In this document: positions 46,067 to 60,137 of the stretch, one piece after another
How positions within the stretch are numbered: position 1 is the stretch's first letter
How the letters are laid out: each line of letters opens with the position of its first letter
Source of the DNA: Pterobdella sp. o SKG-2022
Lineage: Eukaryota > Annelida > Clitellata > Hirudinida > Piscicolidae
Length of the DNA: 64,000 nt
Reading direction: 5' to 3'
Assembly: GCA_964035795.1 (NCBI GenBank)
Contig: OZ038325.1
Span: 4,283,163 to 4,347,162, forward strand
Made by a program: the position numbers and the translations under genes
The notes under the pieces: generated by a model
The model's input: the letters and a program-made list of their open reading frames with translations, nothing else
What the model was told of the DNA's origin: nothing
The model's database searches: none

Positions 46067-49000
46067 ATGCACAACCGACCTAACAGCTCTGGATACCCAA
46101 ATCCTATTACACGGATGGTTCAAGGGTATCAACCTTATACATATTATTCAACGGTACTTTTTATGTTTTCAATTTATCATTCAACTTGAAACTAATTTTT
46201 TTTAATTAAAATTATTTATAAAAACAAAAATTAACTGATTGCATCAATAGTTTACGGATTAAAAACTTATATATTTCAGCCTTCAAACATGTATCAGCAT
46301 CCATTCTATCAAGTATGCTCAATTGTAATATATTTTAAACTGATTAATTAAAAACTTTTCAACTTTCAGCCTCAGATGTTTTATCCCCATATGAATCTTC
46401 CATATTTGCAACAAACCCAACCTGACCATCAAAATAAGGTCCAACGTTCACAAGTTGAGATACGACATCCAGATACCAGAGAATTAGTTGATTTTAAAAA
46501 AAAGAAAGCTGAAACAATTGTGCCTCAGCAATCATCCATTCCGACTATACACAAGGAAGTTGGTTTTTTTTTTCATATGGTACCCCTTAATAATGAATGA
46601 AAATCTTTTTTTTTATGCCATCTCATTTTTAATCATATGTAAATTTCTTTCATTTAACAGAATCTTATTTAATATATACTTTTTCTTCTGTTTGCTTTAT
46701 TTCTAATTGCTGTTTAGTTGAGAGTATTTAGAGTTTAAATTCATTAGTCAACTTTTGTTTAATGAAATTATGTAAATTAAAATTTTCATTATTAACTTAA
46801 ATCTCTCAACAGTCTATACAAGCTGTATCAGTGGATAAAGCAAAAGAAGAGGAGGAAAATGCAAAAGTAAGGGCTCAGTTTGCCCAGAAAGTGGCATGTC
46901 TTGCCAAAAGTAGCAATGACCAAAAGGCATCTGAAGCACCTTCCAATACCACATCTGCAATTCCCACTCAGTCTGTGATAAATGATACCTCTATAGATGA
47001 TTCTAAAAAGCTTGACTTTAAAGCCACTCAAGAAAAATCTCAAATACCATTCAAACAATCTTCTAGAGATGTAAAACAATCTGAAAAGCAACAAGAAGTT
47101 AAAAAGTCTATAAAACAAGTGGCAGCGGATGTGCTGCAAAAGTCAGATGATATAAATAAGACTTCTAAAGGGAAATCTGTAGATAATACATCTGACCTTC
47201 CAGAGAAATCACAAATAGAGAAAACTTCAGGAATTAAACTGGTTGATGATGGTAAAGCTCCACATGTCAAACAGCCAGCTTTTGATAAAGAATATCTCAG
47301 TAATAAGCAAGTAAAACAACATGCTGAAAAATCACAAAAAGTAAAGAACCAGGAGGCACCTCATCATGATGTTCAACAAGGACTACCACTCACAACACAC
47401 CCACCAACCCTTCAGCAACCTCCTATACAACCATCACTACAATCAACATCAGATGACCAAGGCTCTGAATGTGAGTCTGATATTTTATCCTTGATACATC
47501 ACTAATTTTTTTATCATTATTAACACCATTTATCTGTTATATGTCATATTATAGAAAACAATATGAATGCCTTAATATCAAATCTTAACTATTTCACCAC
47601 CTTATTGCTTATCATTTTGATGGGAATTTCAGCATAATTTTCATTTAAACATCGGATATCGTACATAGCATGACTAAACTAATTCTCAAATTTTAGTTTG
47701 ACTTTTAGAAAATGACAATTTTCTTGAGCTTAAATAATCATTGAAACCTGAGACTAAGTATTATACATTAATATCAAATAAAAACTATAAAATTTTGATA
47801 GTTAAAAGAAGAGTTTTAGATGCATTAGTTATTGTATAAGCTATATTTTTTAAAATTATCCTAAAATTAATTTTTTATATAATAATTTTAAATTTCATAC
47901 AGTTAGATGCATTAGTTATAGTATAAGCTATATTTTAAAATAATCTTAAAATTATTTTTTAATATAATAATTTTGAATTTCATACAATAAAAACTTCAAA
48001 TTATGAAGATTTAGAAGAACATAATGAATTATGGCAAGGTTTTACTTGTTGAAAATTTTAGCTCAATAAAAATTTCTTTCTTGGTCCTGGGCATGACGTT
48101 AAACTGCACCGAAGACAGCGTTTCCAATTTGAGACTGCTTTCCTGTTGTAACCTGGATAACAGTAGACTTTGGTAACAGGTATCGACAAACTGATATCCT
48201 GGTATCATTGTCATTTGGCTTGGCGGAGGATCATTCTTTATTGACAACGGCAAGATAAACTGCCCAAGTGTGGGAACGGCGGTTCTTGAAATCTCATAGT
48301 TTCAAGTTGGACATTAGCTTGGGCTGGCAGTTCTATGAAAACTGTCCCAACTAAAAATGGCTTTCCTTAGTCGACTGCTGTCAACCCCAGCTACTGGGAT
48401 GCCTAAAGCAGTATAATCTAATATGGATATTATTATTATTTATTTTGCTCTTCTAAATCTTTTTAATCTGAAGTTTTTGCTGTATGAAATTCAAGTTTAC
48501 AAAAGAACATATAATGCCTCTAAAAAACTATAATTATTTTGAATATTACTTTTAATAAATTAGCAAATAAAAATTTTTCAAGCTCACAAAATCACTTCTA
48601 TCTAATGGTAAAATTGTTCTTGTGTTATAACCAGGAGCCTTTCAAATACAGTAAATTAAAATTAAGTCAATACAAATTTTTAATATGTATGTCAGTTTGT
48701 ATAATCTTATGTCATCAGATGTATGCCAAAATCATGCATATTTATTTTTATGTATTGAAATTATATATATCTGCTGTAAGTTTATTCAGAAATGTTAATC
48801 CGTATAAAGCATAATTTTTTATTGCAGATTTTTAAACTTTTTTTCATCTCAATGTGTATGCTAATATATCGATTTTTATACAGAAAAATTCTTTTATAAT
48901 ACATATAAATTATAATTTTCATACTAATGACTTTGTTCATCATACTTGGACCAACTGATGTAACAACTTAGCTTTAGTTAACCTATTCCAAGTCCTGGGA

Positions 49001-49652
49001 ATGACATTAAATTGCACTGAAGAAAGTGTCTTTAAATTGAGACTGTTTTTCTGTTATAACCTGGATACCAGTAGCAGGTATCAACAAACTCATATTCTGG
49101 TATTTTTGTCATTTGGCTTGGGGGAAGAACTTTCTTTTTGTTGATATCGGCAAGGCAAACTGCCCAAGTGTGGGAATGGTGGATAAAATGCCCTTTTTTC
49201 TACGTCACTATTTTGTTTTCATTCCTCTAGATTGACTGCTGTTAATTCCAGTTACTGGGACATGTACAGAAGTATAATCTAATTGGATTAATAATTCTAT
49301 CTTGCACCACTACATGGTATACAATCACACAGACAAGTATATATAACGTAAATCGTTGATTGTTTGCAGGTCAAACCAAAAAATTTCATGCTAATAATGT
49401 CATATAATCTTTTAATCCAACATAATTACCTTTCAAGAATATTTCATGTATCTCTTATTCATTTGTACATTTATTTATTAGATATATGGCTACTTGTATT
49501 GGGAGCTATATAAGATAAATTTTACAGAGTATGTAACTTTTTAGAAACATTTTTATATCAATAAATCAAATCTTTTTTATAGCCTGTTTTCCTTTACCAA
49601 GGGTTGGGCATTAATTCCAATAACTTATTACCAACACATATTTATGGAGTAT

Positions 49653-49703
<51 letters not shown>

Positions 49704-52700
49704 CTATAATTAGTGTGATGAAAAGGAACTATAAAATGGATTTGATTTAGGGAATATGTAGTTGTATATGTTGACATGTGTTCTAAATAGATAGGAATCA
49801 ATGTGTTCCATTATCAAAAAGCTAAACTTTTTTATTAGATTAATTTCTTTTAAAATCATTTTTGCTGTTTCAAAACAATGCTTATAATTTTTGCCATCCA
49901 AGAACATAGATTGGCTGGTGACACCGAATCAAATTGATCCCACATTTTAAAGGGCAAGAATTCAGCTGGTAAGTTTTATTGGTGTGGCAATAAGTCAAGT
50001 CTTGGTGGGGCTGGATTTCTTTTGGCAGAAAAATGAACACATAATGTTTTTGAAGTTCAACAAGTTTCAGACAGGATTCTTGTACTATGTCTTGTTCTTG
50101 GGGAGTCTGTGTTCACCTTTGTTTCAGTCTATGCCCCACAAGTTAGTCATTCGAATAAGGAAAAAACAATGTTTTATGATGAGTTTCAGAAATGTATCTC
50201 AAAAGTCCCATCTTCTGAGATTCTCATCCCATTGGGTGACTGGAATGGGCATGTTGGTGAGAAAGCTGATGGTTTTGAGGACGTTCATGATGGTTTTAAT
50301 TATGGCACCCATAACTATGAAGGTGAGTGTATTCTAGAATTCACAATGGCCAACAATCTTTTTGTTGCCGACACTTGTTTCACGAAAAGAGAGTCCCATC
50401 TTGTGACCTATAACTCCGGTGGTTCCAAGATTGACTTCATTCTTTGCCCAAAACCCTAAAGTATGGTAAAGAATGTCAAAGTCATTTCTGGAGAGGAATG
50501 TGTATTGCAACCCCATCTGTTGGTCTGTGATCTTGTTCACAAAGGAATGTGAAGCTCAAGTTTAACCCTTGTCTTCGAACTTGGAAACTTTAAGATCCAG
50601 CAGTTGCAAAAGAGTGCCATTTTTTTTTAACGCCAAGTTAACAACGGCTCAGGTCATGAATTTTCCAAATGTATACGAAATATGGGCTTATCTCAAAAAG
50701 TCTTTCTTGAAACCTCTTTAAAGGTCTGTGGTACATCTCTGAACCACCAGTGGAAACGCCAAACATGGTGGTGGAATGCCATTGTAGATGACGCTGTGAA
50801 TGAAAAAAGGAACTGTTATAAGGCTTTTAAAAAGCTTCTAATTCAGGGGCTATTTAAAGCTTACATAGCTAAAGAAGCTTATAACGAGTCTAAGCGTGTT
50901 GCTGGGCGTCTTGTTTGGTTGGCAAAATTAAAGCGGAAAGGGATGCATTTTCTGCTATAACATCCGGCTGTAATGAAATATACCACTTGGCCAGGCAGAT
51001 GTAGAGTCGTAACCATGATGTAATAGGTGATAAATGTGTCAAAAATGATGCTGGTGAACTCACTTTAAGTGATGCCTAAAAAAATGAATGCCTGGGTTGA
51101 ACATCATTAAAGGCTATCAAATGTTGATTTCGATTGGTCTAGCAAGTCTCTTGTTCCATCAATCCTTGGCCTTTCTTCTTCTGTCACACTGTCACAGGTC
51201 ATTAATGCCATTAAGAAAATGAAATGTTGCAAAACAGTGGATTTTAAAGGGGTCTGCTTCTGTAGGGTTAGAAGTCTTGGTCCACCTCATCAAATCAGTT
51301 ATTGCAGGAAAAATAGACGTCGAAAAACCACTCTTGTTTTCATTGATTTAGAGAAGGCCTTTGATTGAGTTTTGTGCAAAGTGATTTGGTGGGCAATGAG
51401 AAAGCTCAGGGTTGAAGAATGGGCTGTCCGTGTAGTTCAGAGCATGTATATTGGAGCAAAAAGTTGAGTATGCATTAACCAGCTCAGAGATGTGTCTGTT
51501 GTAAATGTTGGTGTACATCAGGGATCTTTATTGAGTCTTTTACTTTTTATTCTTGTTTTGGAAGCTTTGTCTAGAGAGTTAAGAACCGGTGTACCTTAAG
51601 AACTTTTATATGCTGATGACTTGGTTTTGATTTCAGAATCATTAGATGATTGTATATCCAAATTTAAAAAATGGAAACTGGAAATAGAAAGTAAAGGATT
51701 GTGAGTGAACTCTAAAAAAACAAAATTCATGTTGCTTGGTTCTGAATACTTGAAGGATTCTGGAGCTTTTCCTTGCAGTGTATGCCGCAAAGGTGTTGGA
51801 GTCAACTCAGTTTTTTGCTCGACATCCTCTCATTGGGTCCACAAAAGATGTAGTGGTTTGATTGGATGACTGAAGGATCAGGCTTATGTGTGTCCTCGCT
51901 GTCTCAATTTAGCGCCACCTTTTGATCATAGGTCTATCAAAAAGGTTATTGTTGGTAATGCCACAATGGGTGTAAAACTAAAATTTTGCTACCTTGGTGA
52001 TATGTTGTATGCAGGTGGATGTTGTGAACTGGCAGTTATCACTGTCAGTTGCCTGTGGTAAGTTTAAAAGACTGTTGCCCATATTGACCTCTAAGCACAT
52101 CACCTTAGAATCTCATGGAAAATTATACACATCTTGTATGCATTCTGCCTTATTATATGGCAGTGAAAACTGGACTTGAACTTTCTCTGCCTGGAGGTCG
52201 TTCCCATGGTAGACCATGTTTTATAACCAATTAGTATATCATAGTAAAATAAGTGTATAGAAAATTTTTTTATGATGTCCACATTATTATACATCTATTT
52301 GTTATCTTCATTGGTATAGTCATGTGTATCAAAGGTAGGCTCAAACTCTGTCTGAAGGTTGTTATCTCAGTAGATCAGCAAAATCCTGGTTTAAATGGTT
52401 TGAAAGGAAAACAAAATTCTATAGCTTGAAGAATGTGGACCCACTCAATAGAGCAGAGTTGAGGAAATATATTAGCTGACTTATGTCTTACCAAGTTTTT
52501 GAGACACCTATAGCAATATAATCTCTTATTGGTTTTTTTAATCATTTGAATATGTTCACCAACATCATGCTCAACGTTTTTGTAGAATTGAATTGCTCTC
52601 AATTATTTTGTGTATAATTTAATTTTGTTAAAATGAAGTTCTGATTTGAAATTTGTAAAAATCTTAATAAATTTTTTTGAAATATCTAACTTTTTATCAT

Positions 52701-53559
52701 TTATGTTTTTTCATTAAAAATTTTTAATTTAAGAGAGATTCTTTAGCTGATGTTTAGTTTTTATAATATTACTTGAAATGCCACAATGGATGTAGATCCC
52801 GTTTTGCTACCTTAGTGATAGGCTGTGTGAAGGTAGTGGTTGTGAGTTGGCAGTTATCACCAGGTATTCAGTTTCTTATGATAATTTCAAAAAACTTGTC
52901 AATTTTGACCTCTAAGCTTATCAGCTTGAAATCTTGTGGCGAGTTTTACCCATCTTGTGTGTGTTCCACCTTGTTATATGGCAGTGATAGCTGAGCACCA
53001 AAAGTTGCTGTTTTGCAAAGGCTACAGTGCAATGATAGGTCCATGATTTGCTGGGTAGATGGCATTGAGCCATAGGACAGAAGCCCATCATCAGCTTTTT
53101 TCATAAAACTCAAAATTTTTGACGCCACTACAAAGCATTCATCTTTGTTGCTCTGATCATCTGAAATGTTCGTCCATGTGTGTCAAAGCTTTGCTCGAAC
53201 TTTCTTTGTCTGGAGATAGATTTTGTGTTAGATCAGCAAAAAACTTGGTTGAGTTGTTTCGAAAAGGATATGGAATCTTATGGTCTGAAAAATGTGGACC
53301 CACTCAATAGAGTTGAGTGGAGGAAATTTATTAGCCAACTGCTAATTACCCCAGTTACTGAAACACATACAGTAGTAAAATCTTATAAATAATAAACTAG
53401 AGTCTTACCATAAGATTCTTAAAAATTTTACAAGGTTTATAAAAGCATTGTTTTAATATAGTATTAGATAAGTAAAAGTTAAATTTTTAATAAGGATTTT
53501 TTAGACAAGTGTCAAAGTTCATTTTGAATATATAGTGTGTATATATATATATGTATATA

Positions 53560-53605
<46 letters not shown>

Positions 53606-56600
53606 TCTAGGCCAGATGGCAATAATTCACAAACTAATAAACTCAAACTCATGGTATGAAAGGTATGGAGGTTTTTCTTAGTTGTTTTAAAATTTCGAAC
53701 TAATTACTATTATCAAGTAATTTTCAACTAAAATAACTCTGAAAAAATAAAAAGTTGTGTGAGTGTTTATATATTTATAAATTTAGATATATAAATACAC
53801 ATCTAAATCTGAGACATGCCTTCATAGAAATATTCACAAATAGATTTAATATAAGTAAATGCATTTAAAAGTTTGATGAAAACGTTTGAAGCTATATGTG
53901 TGTGTGTGTGTCAATATATATATATATATATATATATATGTGTTGAGATATATTAGTTCCAAAGGTTCGCGTGTTATATAATTGCGTAGTATGAAGTATT
54001 TATGTTCGTTTTGAAAGATGGAAGTTTGAGCAACTAGCTTGTAACAAATGTAACAAAAAATAATTAAGCAACGTTTCTATAACAAAACAACAAGAAACCA
54101 AGAAAAGTTTAACACGCAATATTTATAGTTTGCTTTTTTTTAAATAACATCTATATTTGTTTTACTTGAGCTCATGAGGTTGCTACTATATGGATTTGGG
54201 CATCTAAATGGGTTATTCTTTAATGTGTGAGTTGCCAGAGTGGCACACATCTTATAGGATTTTCAAAACATTATCTAGTTTACTGTTTGTGCTTAACTAT
54301 TATAGTTCACCTGTTATTACTCATTATCATGTATTTTATCAGGGCAAGAAAGCAAGCAGAAGCGAAAAAAGAAGGTTGGAATAATATGCTTAGTTTTACT
54401 CTATAGTGATTTTGTTTCAGCATATTTTTTACTGGTGATTATCTCAATCATTGAAATCTCAACAGCAGCAAAACAAACAGCAGCTGAAAACGTCATCAAG
54501 TAATGGAGTCAAAACAGAACTGAGCAGACAGTCATCAAACCCATTACCAACACCCATCCAAGCAGCACCGGTCTGCACACCAACTCTTCAACAAAACACC
54601 ACTCAAGCACAACCCCCACCCAAAGCACCAGCGCCAGTGTGGGTTGGCAAACTAACACAGAATTATAAGAAAGCTGTTCAAACTAAAGGCAATTCTTCCA
54701 CTCAAATTGCTCGAAATGACCTGAAAGATCTCAAGAATTCAGAGGGCAGAGGTCAAGACGTGAAAGAGGCAAAAACTTTTGAATCCAAAGTTGTAGATAC
54801 AAATACAAGTGTTGAGATTCCAAAACGTATAGAAGAACAACACCAAGAGGTTGAAATTGTCAAGAAAAATGATACAGGTAAAAAGATTGAATATAAAAAA
54901 AAGCTGGAAGAAATTAAAAAAGTTGAAGATAATAAAATAACTGAAGAAAAATTACAGAAAGAAATTTTAGAATCATCAGCAGATAATTTCATGCCTCCAA
55001 AGGAAATAGAAAAAGTGCATGGATTGGCAAAAATTGTTCCTCAAGTGATACAAAACCCTGTGCCTGAGGTTAAGGTAAAGGTCATCAAGGAAGAGGTGAA
55101 ACAACAAATAACTGACACACCTAAAGAAGAGATGAAAGAAAAGCTAATTGAAGCATCTGAGAAAGATATAACTGAAAAATTTGAAGAAAAAGGTGAGGAA
55201 GCAGAACCAAAGAAAGAGACTGAAGAAAGGGAAGAAAGAGACACAGATTTGGATGAAAGGAAGCTAATGATGAGCAAGTTCAAGTATGCAGAAGGACAAT
55301 GGAGTCCCATGAACCCCCATGGAAGGAAGATGTACAGCAGGGAATTTCTTCTTTCACTGAGGCATGAGTGTCAAGAAAAACCCAAGCTGTCTGACTATGA
55401 TATTGTTCTCACTGATGTTAGTTTTTTTTTTCTTTCAATCCTTCCATTAAATATATTGTTTTGTTTTTTTTTGTTTTGGTAGCGATGATTAATGTCTTAT
55501 TGATAGATGATTAAATGTTCGTTAAAAAACTAGCTTTTGATAGTTTTAATCCTAATGTATTTTGCTAAAAATTTTGTTTGCATAGTACATTTCATCAACA
55601 GTGTTATATAGCACATAAGTCAGCCATTGGTCTCCAACTTGGAGTACTAAGTGTTATTTGGTTTACACAGAGTTCTTCTGGAGCCCAGAACAGGGGTTAT
55701 AGTGGCAGGAGAAACAACAACCAAAATATTGCAAGGAGACAATTCAGCAATGAGCAAGTATGTTTGTCCTACTTTTTTATCAGATTTTAGCTACCTGAAA
55801 ATGACTTTAAAAGACTTGTTTGATAATTATATGAAACTTGAGTTTTTCTATTGATTATTTTAGGCTTTATTTATAAACTTTTATCGGGTTATGCCAGTTA
55901 ATCCCAAGAAATTTTCATCAAATTGTTGTCAATAATCTCTTGTGTTCTTGATATTTTATTATGTGCCATGAGAAGTGGAGTAAGCGAAAATTGATGAATG
56001 GCTTGTGAGAATTGTACAATCCATGTACAAGGAAGTGAGAAGCAGGGTGAAAGTTGATGATGAGTATAGCAACACATTTGATGTTCGGGTAGGTGTCCAT
56101 CAAGGTTCTGTTCCTAGTCCATTACTTTTTTTTATTGTGCTGGAAGCTTTATCTATGAAGTTTCGTAGAGGTTGCCCTTGGAGATTTTGTATGCTGACAA
56201 CTTAATGGTAAGTGCTCATTCCATGGATGAACTATAAGCGAAGTTGAGAACATGGAGATCAAAGATGGAGAAAAATAAGTTGAGGGTGAATATGAGTAAG
56301 ACAAAGCTAATGGTTTCTGGTTCGAACCTTGATGTGTTGAGAAAATCTGGGAAGTACACTTGTGGCCAAGTATGCAAAGCAGGTTTGGGTAGAAATGCTA
56401 TTCAGTGTGGAGGCTGCAGGCAATGGGTACACAAGAAATACAGTGGCATAAAAAGTTTTCTAAATTCAGATCTTAACTTTCGATGCGCTCATTGCTTTGG
56501 TACAACATGGTCTGTTGATGGGAGATTAGTAAAGGAAGTGATGATTGGTGATGGTAGTTGTCCCAGAGTTTTGCTATCTTGGGAATATGTTATCTGCAGG

Positions 56601-59600
56601 TGGTGAATGTGAGCTTGCTTCAATAACACGTTGTAAGTGTGCCTGGGGTTAATTTCGCCATCTTCTTCCACTCCTTGCTAATCGTCATTTATCATTATTG
56701 ACCAGAGGCCGTGTTTTTTCAATCTGCGTCAGAAGGGCTATGTTACATGCTGCTGAAACATGGCCTGTAACAGTTTCCACATTAAACTGCCTTAGACAAA
56801 ATGACCTTCCCATGATTCGCTGGATGTGCAACATCAAAACCAATGATAACGTTTGCTCTCACTCCTTTCAAAACTTGGCATTCGGGATGTTGAGGTAGTT
56901 CTTCGTACAAGCAGGATGAGGTGGTTTGGACATGTGAAGCGTAGTGTGGGTTGGATTTCTCAGGTGCGAAAGTTGGATTTAGATACTTGCAAGCAGCCTG
57001 GTAGGCCCAAGAAGACTTTGAATGAGCTCATATTGAATGATAAAAGAAAGCTAGACATGGTTTGTGTTGATCCACTCGATCACTCTATATGAAAAGATAG
57101 AACTTTCAAAAGCCCAATCCTTGGTAAAGGAAAACGGGCTTGGAAAAGGCTTTGATTGATTGGGGTTTTTCATCAAAATCTATTGAAGTACTTTTACAAA
57201 TGCTGAGATTTTATTAGTTTTTGTATATAAATTTTCAGTATACATTCATTTGCACATCTATTTACGTATTAAGCCCTCTATATTTACCTATCTAAATCTG
57301 ATTAAATAATTGCTACATGACAGGTGGGTCGCAAGGTGATAAACTTGAACATGTCGAGAGATGTCAAGTTGCACACATCTGAAAATTCATGGGTTAAGAA
57401 CAAGACAGAGTCTGATGAAACCAAGGTTTTATATTATCTTTTTGTTAATTGTTAACATTGTATTTTAACTATAAGAGTTCAAATATTTCTCAAATTTGAA
57501 GTTTCAATTGCTGAAAATATAGATGTTTATAATCTGGTAACTGCGTTCGATAATGAATATATTTCCTCAAATTTATATTTATTGAATATTACATGGTGTA
57601 CTTGATCTAATATATTAATATCATTTTTAACCACTTATAGTTGAAAGGGAAGAAGTTCCGATCGATCTTGAACAAACTTACCCCTCAAAGGTACCAGGTG
57701 TTGGTACAACAAGCTTCAGAGTTGAAGTTATGCACTAAAGAGCAGTTGACTCACTGCATTGACATACTTTTTGAAAAAGCCATTCTTGAACCTTCCTTTG
57801 CCTCCCTCTATGCTTCTTTGACTAAGGATCTTTTCTTGGTAAAAAGTTGTTTCATTCATGGTTTCTTTATTCATGCTAATCTTTTATATTTCAAATTATT
57901 GACTGGCTTGCTTAATCCATCTTTTTTCTTGTTTTTTATTTTTTTTATTTGGGTTTTTGAATGCATTCTTTTTTGTGTAATTATAAAATAATTAATGTTG
58001 AGTTTGTTAGTAGCGTTCACACCTAAATCTTTGAAATATATTCATGTTCATAATATTGTAACAGCTTGAAGTACCTGTGACAGAGGGTAGCCATAATAGA
58101 GTGGCCTTTAAAACGATATTACTCAGCAAGTGTCAAACGGAGTTTGAGAAGGACAAGCAAGAAGAAAAAGAGATAGCTGATCTTCAAAAAAATTTAAATG
58201 AGGCTGAAGATGAAGAAGAGAAAAAGAAGTTGAAGGAAGAGCTTGATACTGCTATGTGGAGGGGGAAAAAGAGATCCCTAGGAAACACCAAGTTAATATT
58301 TTCACTTGATTCATCAATTGTTCTATTGATATGTATCGTTGGTAAAATTGGCTATGGAATTGATTTGATTTGTAATTTATTTGAATTATCTTTTATAGAG
58401 CATCTATTAGTCATCTTGAAATTCACTGGGTTAAATAACACCAAATAAACCATGTATATATAATATTATTAGTAAAAGTGCAACTTTTCTCAAACAGGTT
58501 TATAGGAGAGTTATTCAAGCTGGGAAGATTGACTGAAAAAATCATGCATGAATGCCTATACAAATTGCTCAAGGATCACAAAGATGAAGACTCTCTTGAG
58601 TGTCTATGCCAGTTGTTCACTACTATTGGCATGAAACTTGATCAACTTGCCAAGGATGCCAACAGACGAAAGGAAATGGAGAGTTATTTTGTCACACTTA
58701 AGAACTTAGTTGATCAGAAAAAAACTTCTCCGAGGATTCGCTTCATGATTAGTGATGTGATAGACTTAAGAGGGAATAACTGGAAACCTAGGAGGGAGAA
58801 CAATCCAAAGATGATTGATCAGATCCACAAGGAGGCTCGTATGGAGGAGATTGAAAAGCAACAGAGAATAGCTGAGATGGGTCAAAGGCGCAAGTTTGGT
58901 GTGTCTATTTATTTAATCCACCTGAAGAATATGTAGCTTGTAAGAATGAATAAAATAATTTTTCTATATTTATTGAAACACTAATTTTTAATCAAATTCA
59001 ATGCACAACACAGATGACCAACAACGACCACAGACCAAAATGCCTTCAATGCAAGATGGATGGTCAAATGTGTCGAAACCTCCCAAAAGCACATATGACG
59101 TCAGCAAATTCAAGCTCTCCAAGACTGGAGTTGATGAGAACACAAAGCTGGGTCCACCAAGGAGGGTTTGGGGACGGGGTAGTCTTGGGGGAGCTGGTGC
59201 TGCTTCTGGCAAACAATCCAAAGATTCTAAAGTTGGAGCTAACAGGTGTGGCTCTGCTGGTTGTTTGTGTTAATGTTTTGTCTAAAAGTAATAATTTAAA
59301 TAATTATATATAGGTATTTTAATATTAATAATAATAGTCTCAATCATGCAAATCCAACATGCATTATAACAACAGATTTTCGGTGTTGTCACCATCAATG
59401 GAGGCTGCAGACCGTTCTGAGGAAACTCAGTCAACATTGACATGTGCCAATGACCAGTACAGGGCTAGTTTCAACCGACCTCAGCTCCAAAGTGCCTCAC
59501 AAGAAAAACCGTTTGTTCTTTCAGTATAACATTTGAGTATATGTATGATTCAGGAAATACTTTATATTTGAGTTGTATGAAGTTCTGTAAAGCTTTACTA

Positions 59601-60104
59601 ATATTAAGTTTCTGTTTTGGTATTTTTTGATAATAGAAAAAGGGCATATGAGTGAAAAAAAATGATCGATTTATTGAATGTTACACCACAGAAAGGTCAG
59701 TGGTTCTGAGGGGATGATGAAGGCTCCTTTTGGAACTTCACAGAGTGCCAATTTTGGTCGCAAAAAAGAGAACATGTCAGATGAAGAGCTGGAGAAAAAG
59801 ACCAAATTGATCATAGATGAATACATGCACAGCAATGACATGAAGGAAGCACTTGAGTGTATGGAGTTGGAGTTGTTCATAAAGGAGTCATGGAAAAATG
59901 CTGTGATGTTCACCTACTTCTCACTCATTCTGAACCTTGAAAAGTCGACCAGGGTGAGGGAGCAGATTGGAGCACTACATAGGAACATGTTGCTCAAGAA
60001 GATGATTCCTGATCCATGCTGCTACTCTGCTGGGGTCAAGAAGCTGCTTGCCTTCTCTGAAGATAACGTCATTGACATCCCCCAAGTCTGATCTACACTC
60101 ATAA

Positions 60105-60137
<33 letters not shown>

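Noticed and set aside
46831..47139. Minus-strand ORF of 103 codons opposite eIF4G exon 4
   Set aside because: Antisense shadow of a Lys/Glu-rich coding exon.
54451..54465. Start of a separate gene at 54,451
   Set aside because: The first codons are intron ending in CTCAACAG; the frame is eIF4G exon 6 and joins exon 5 in phase.
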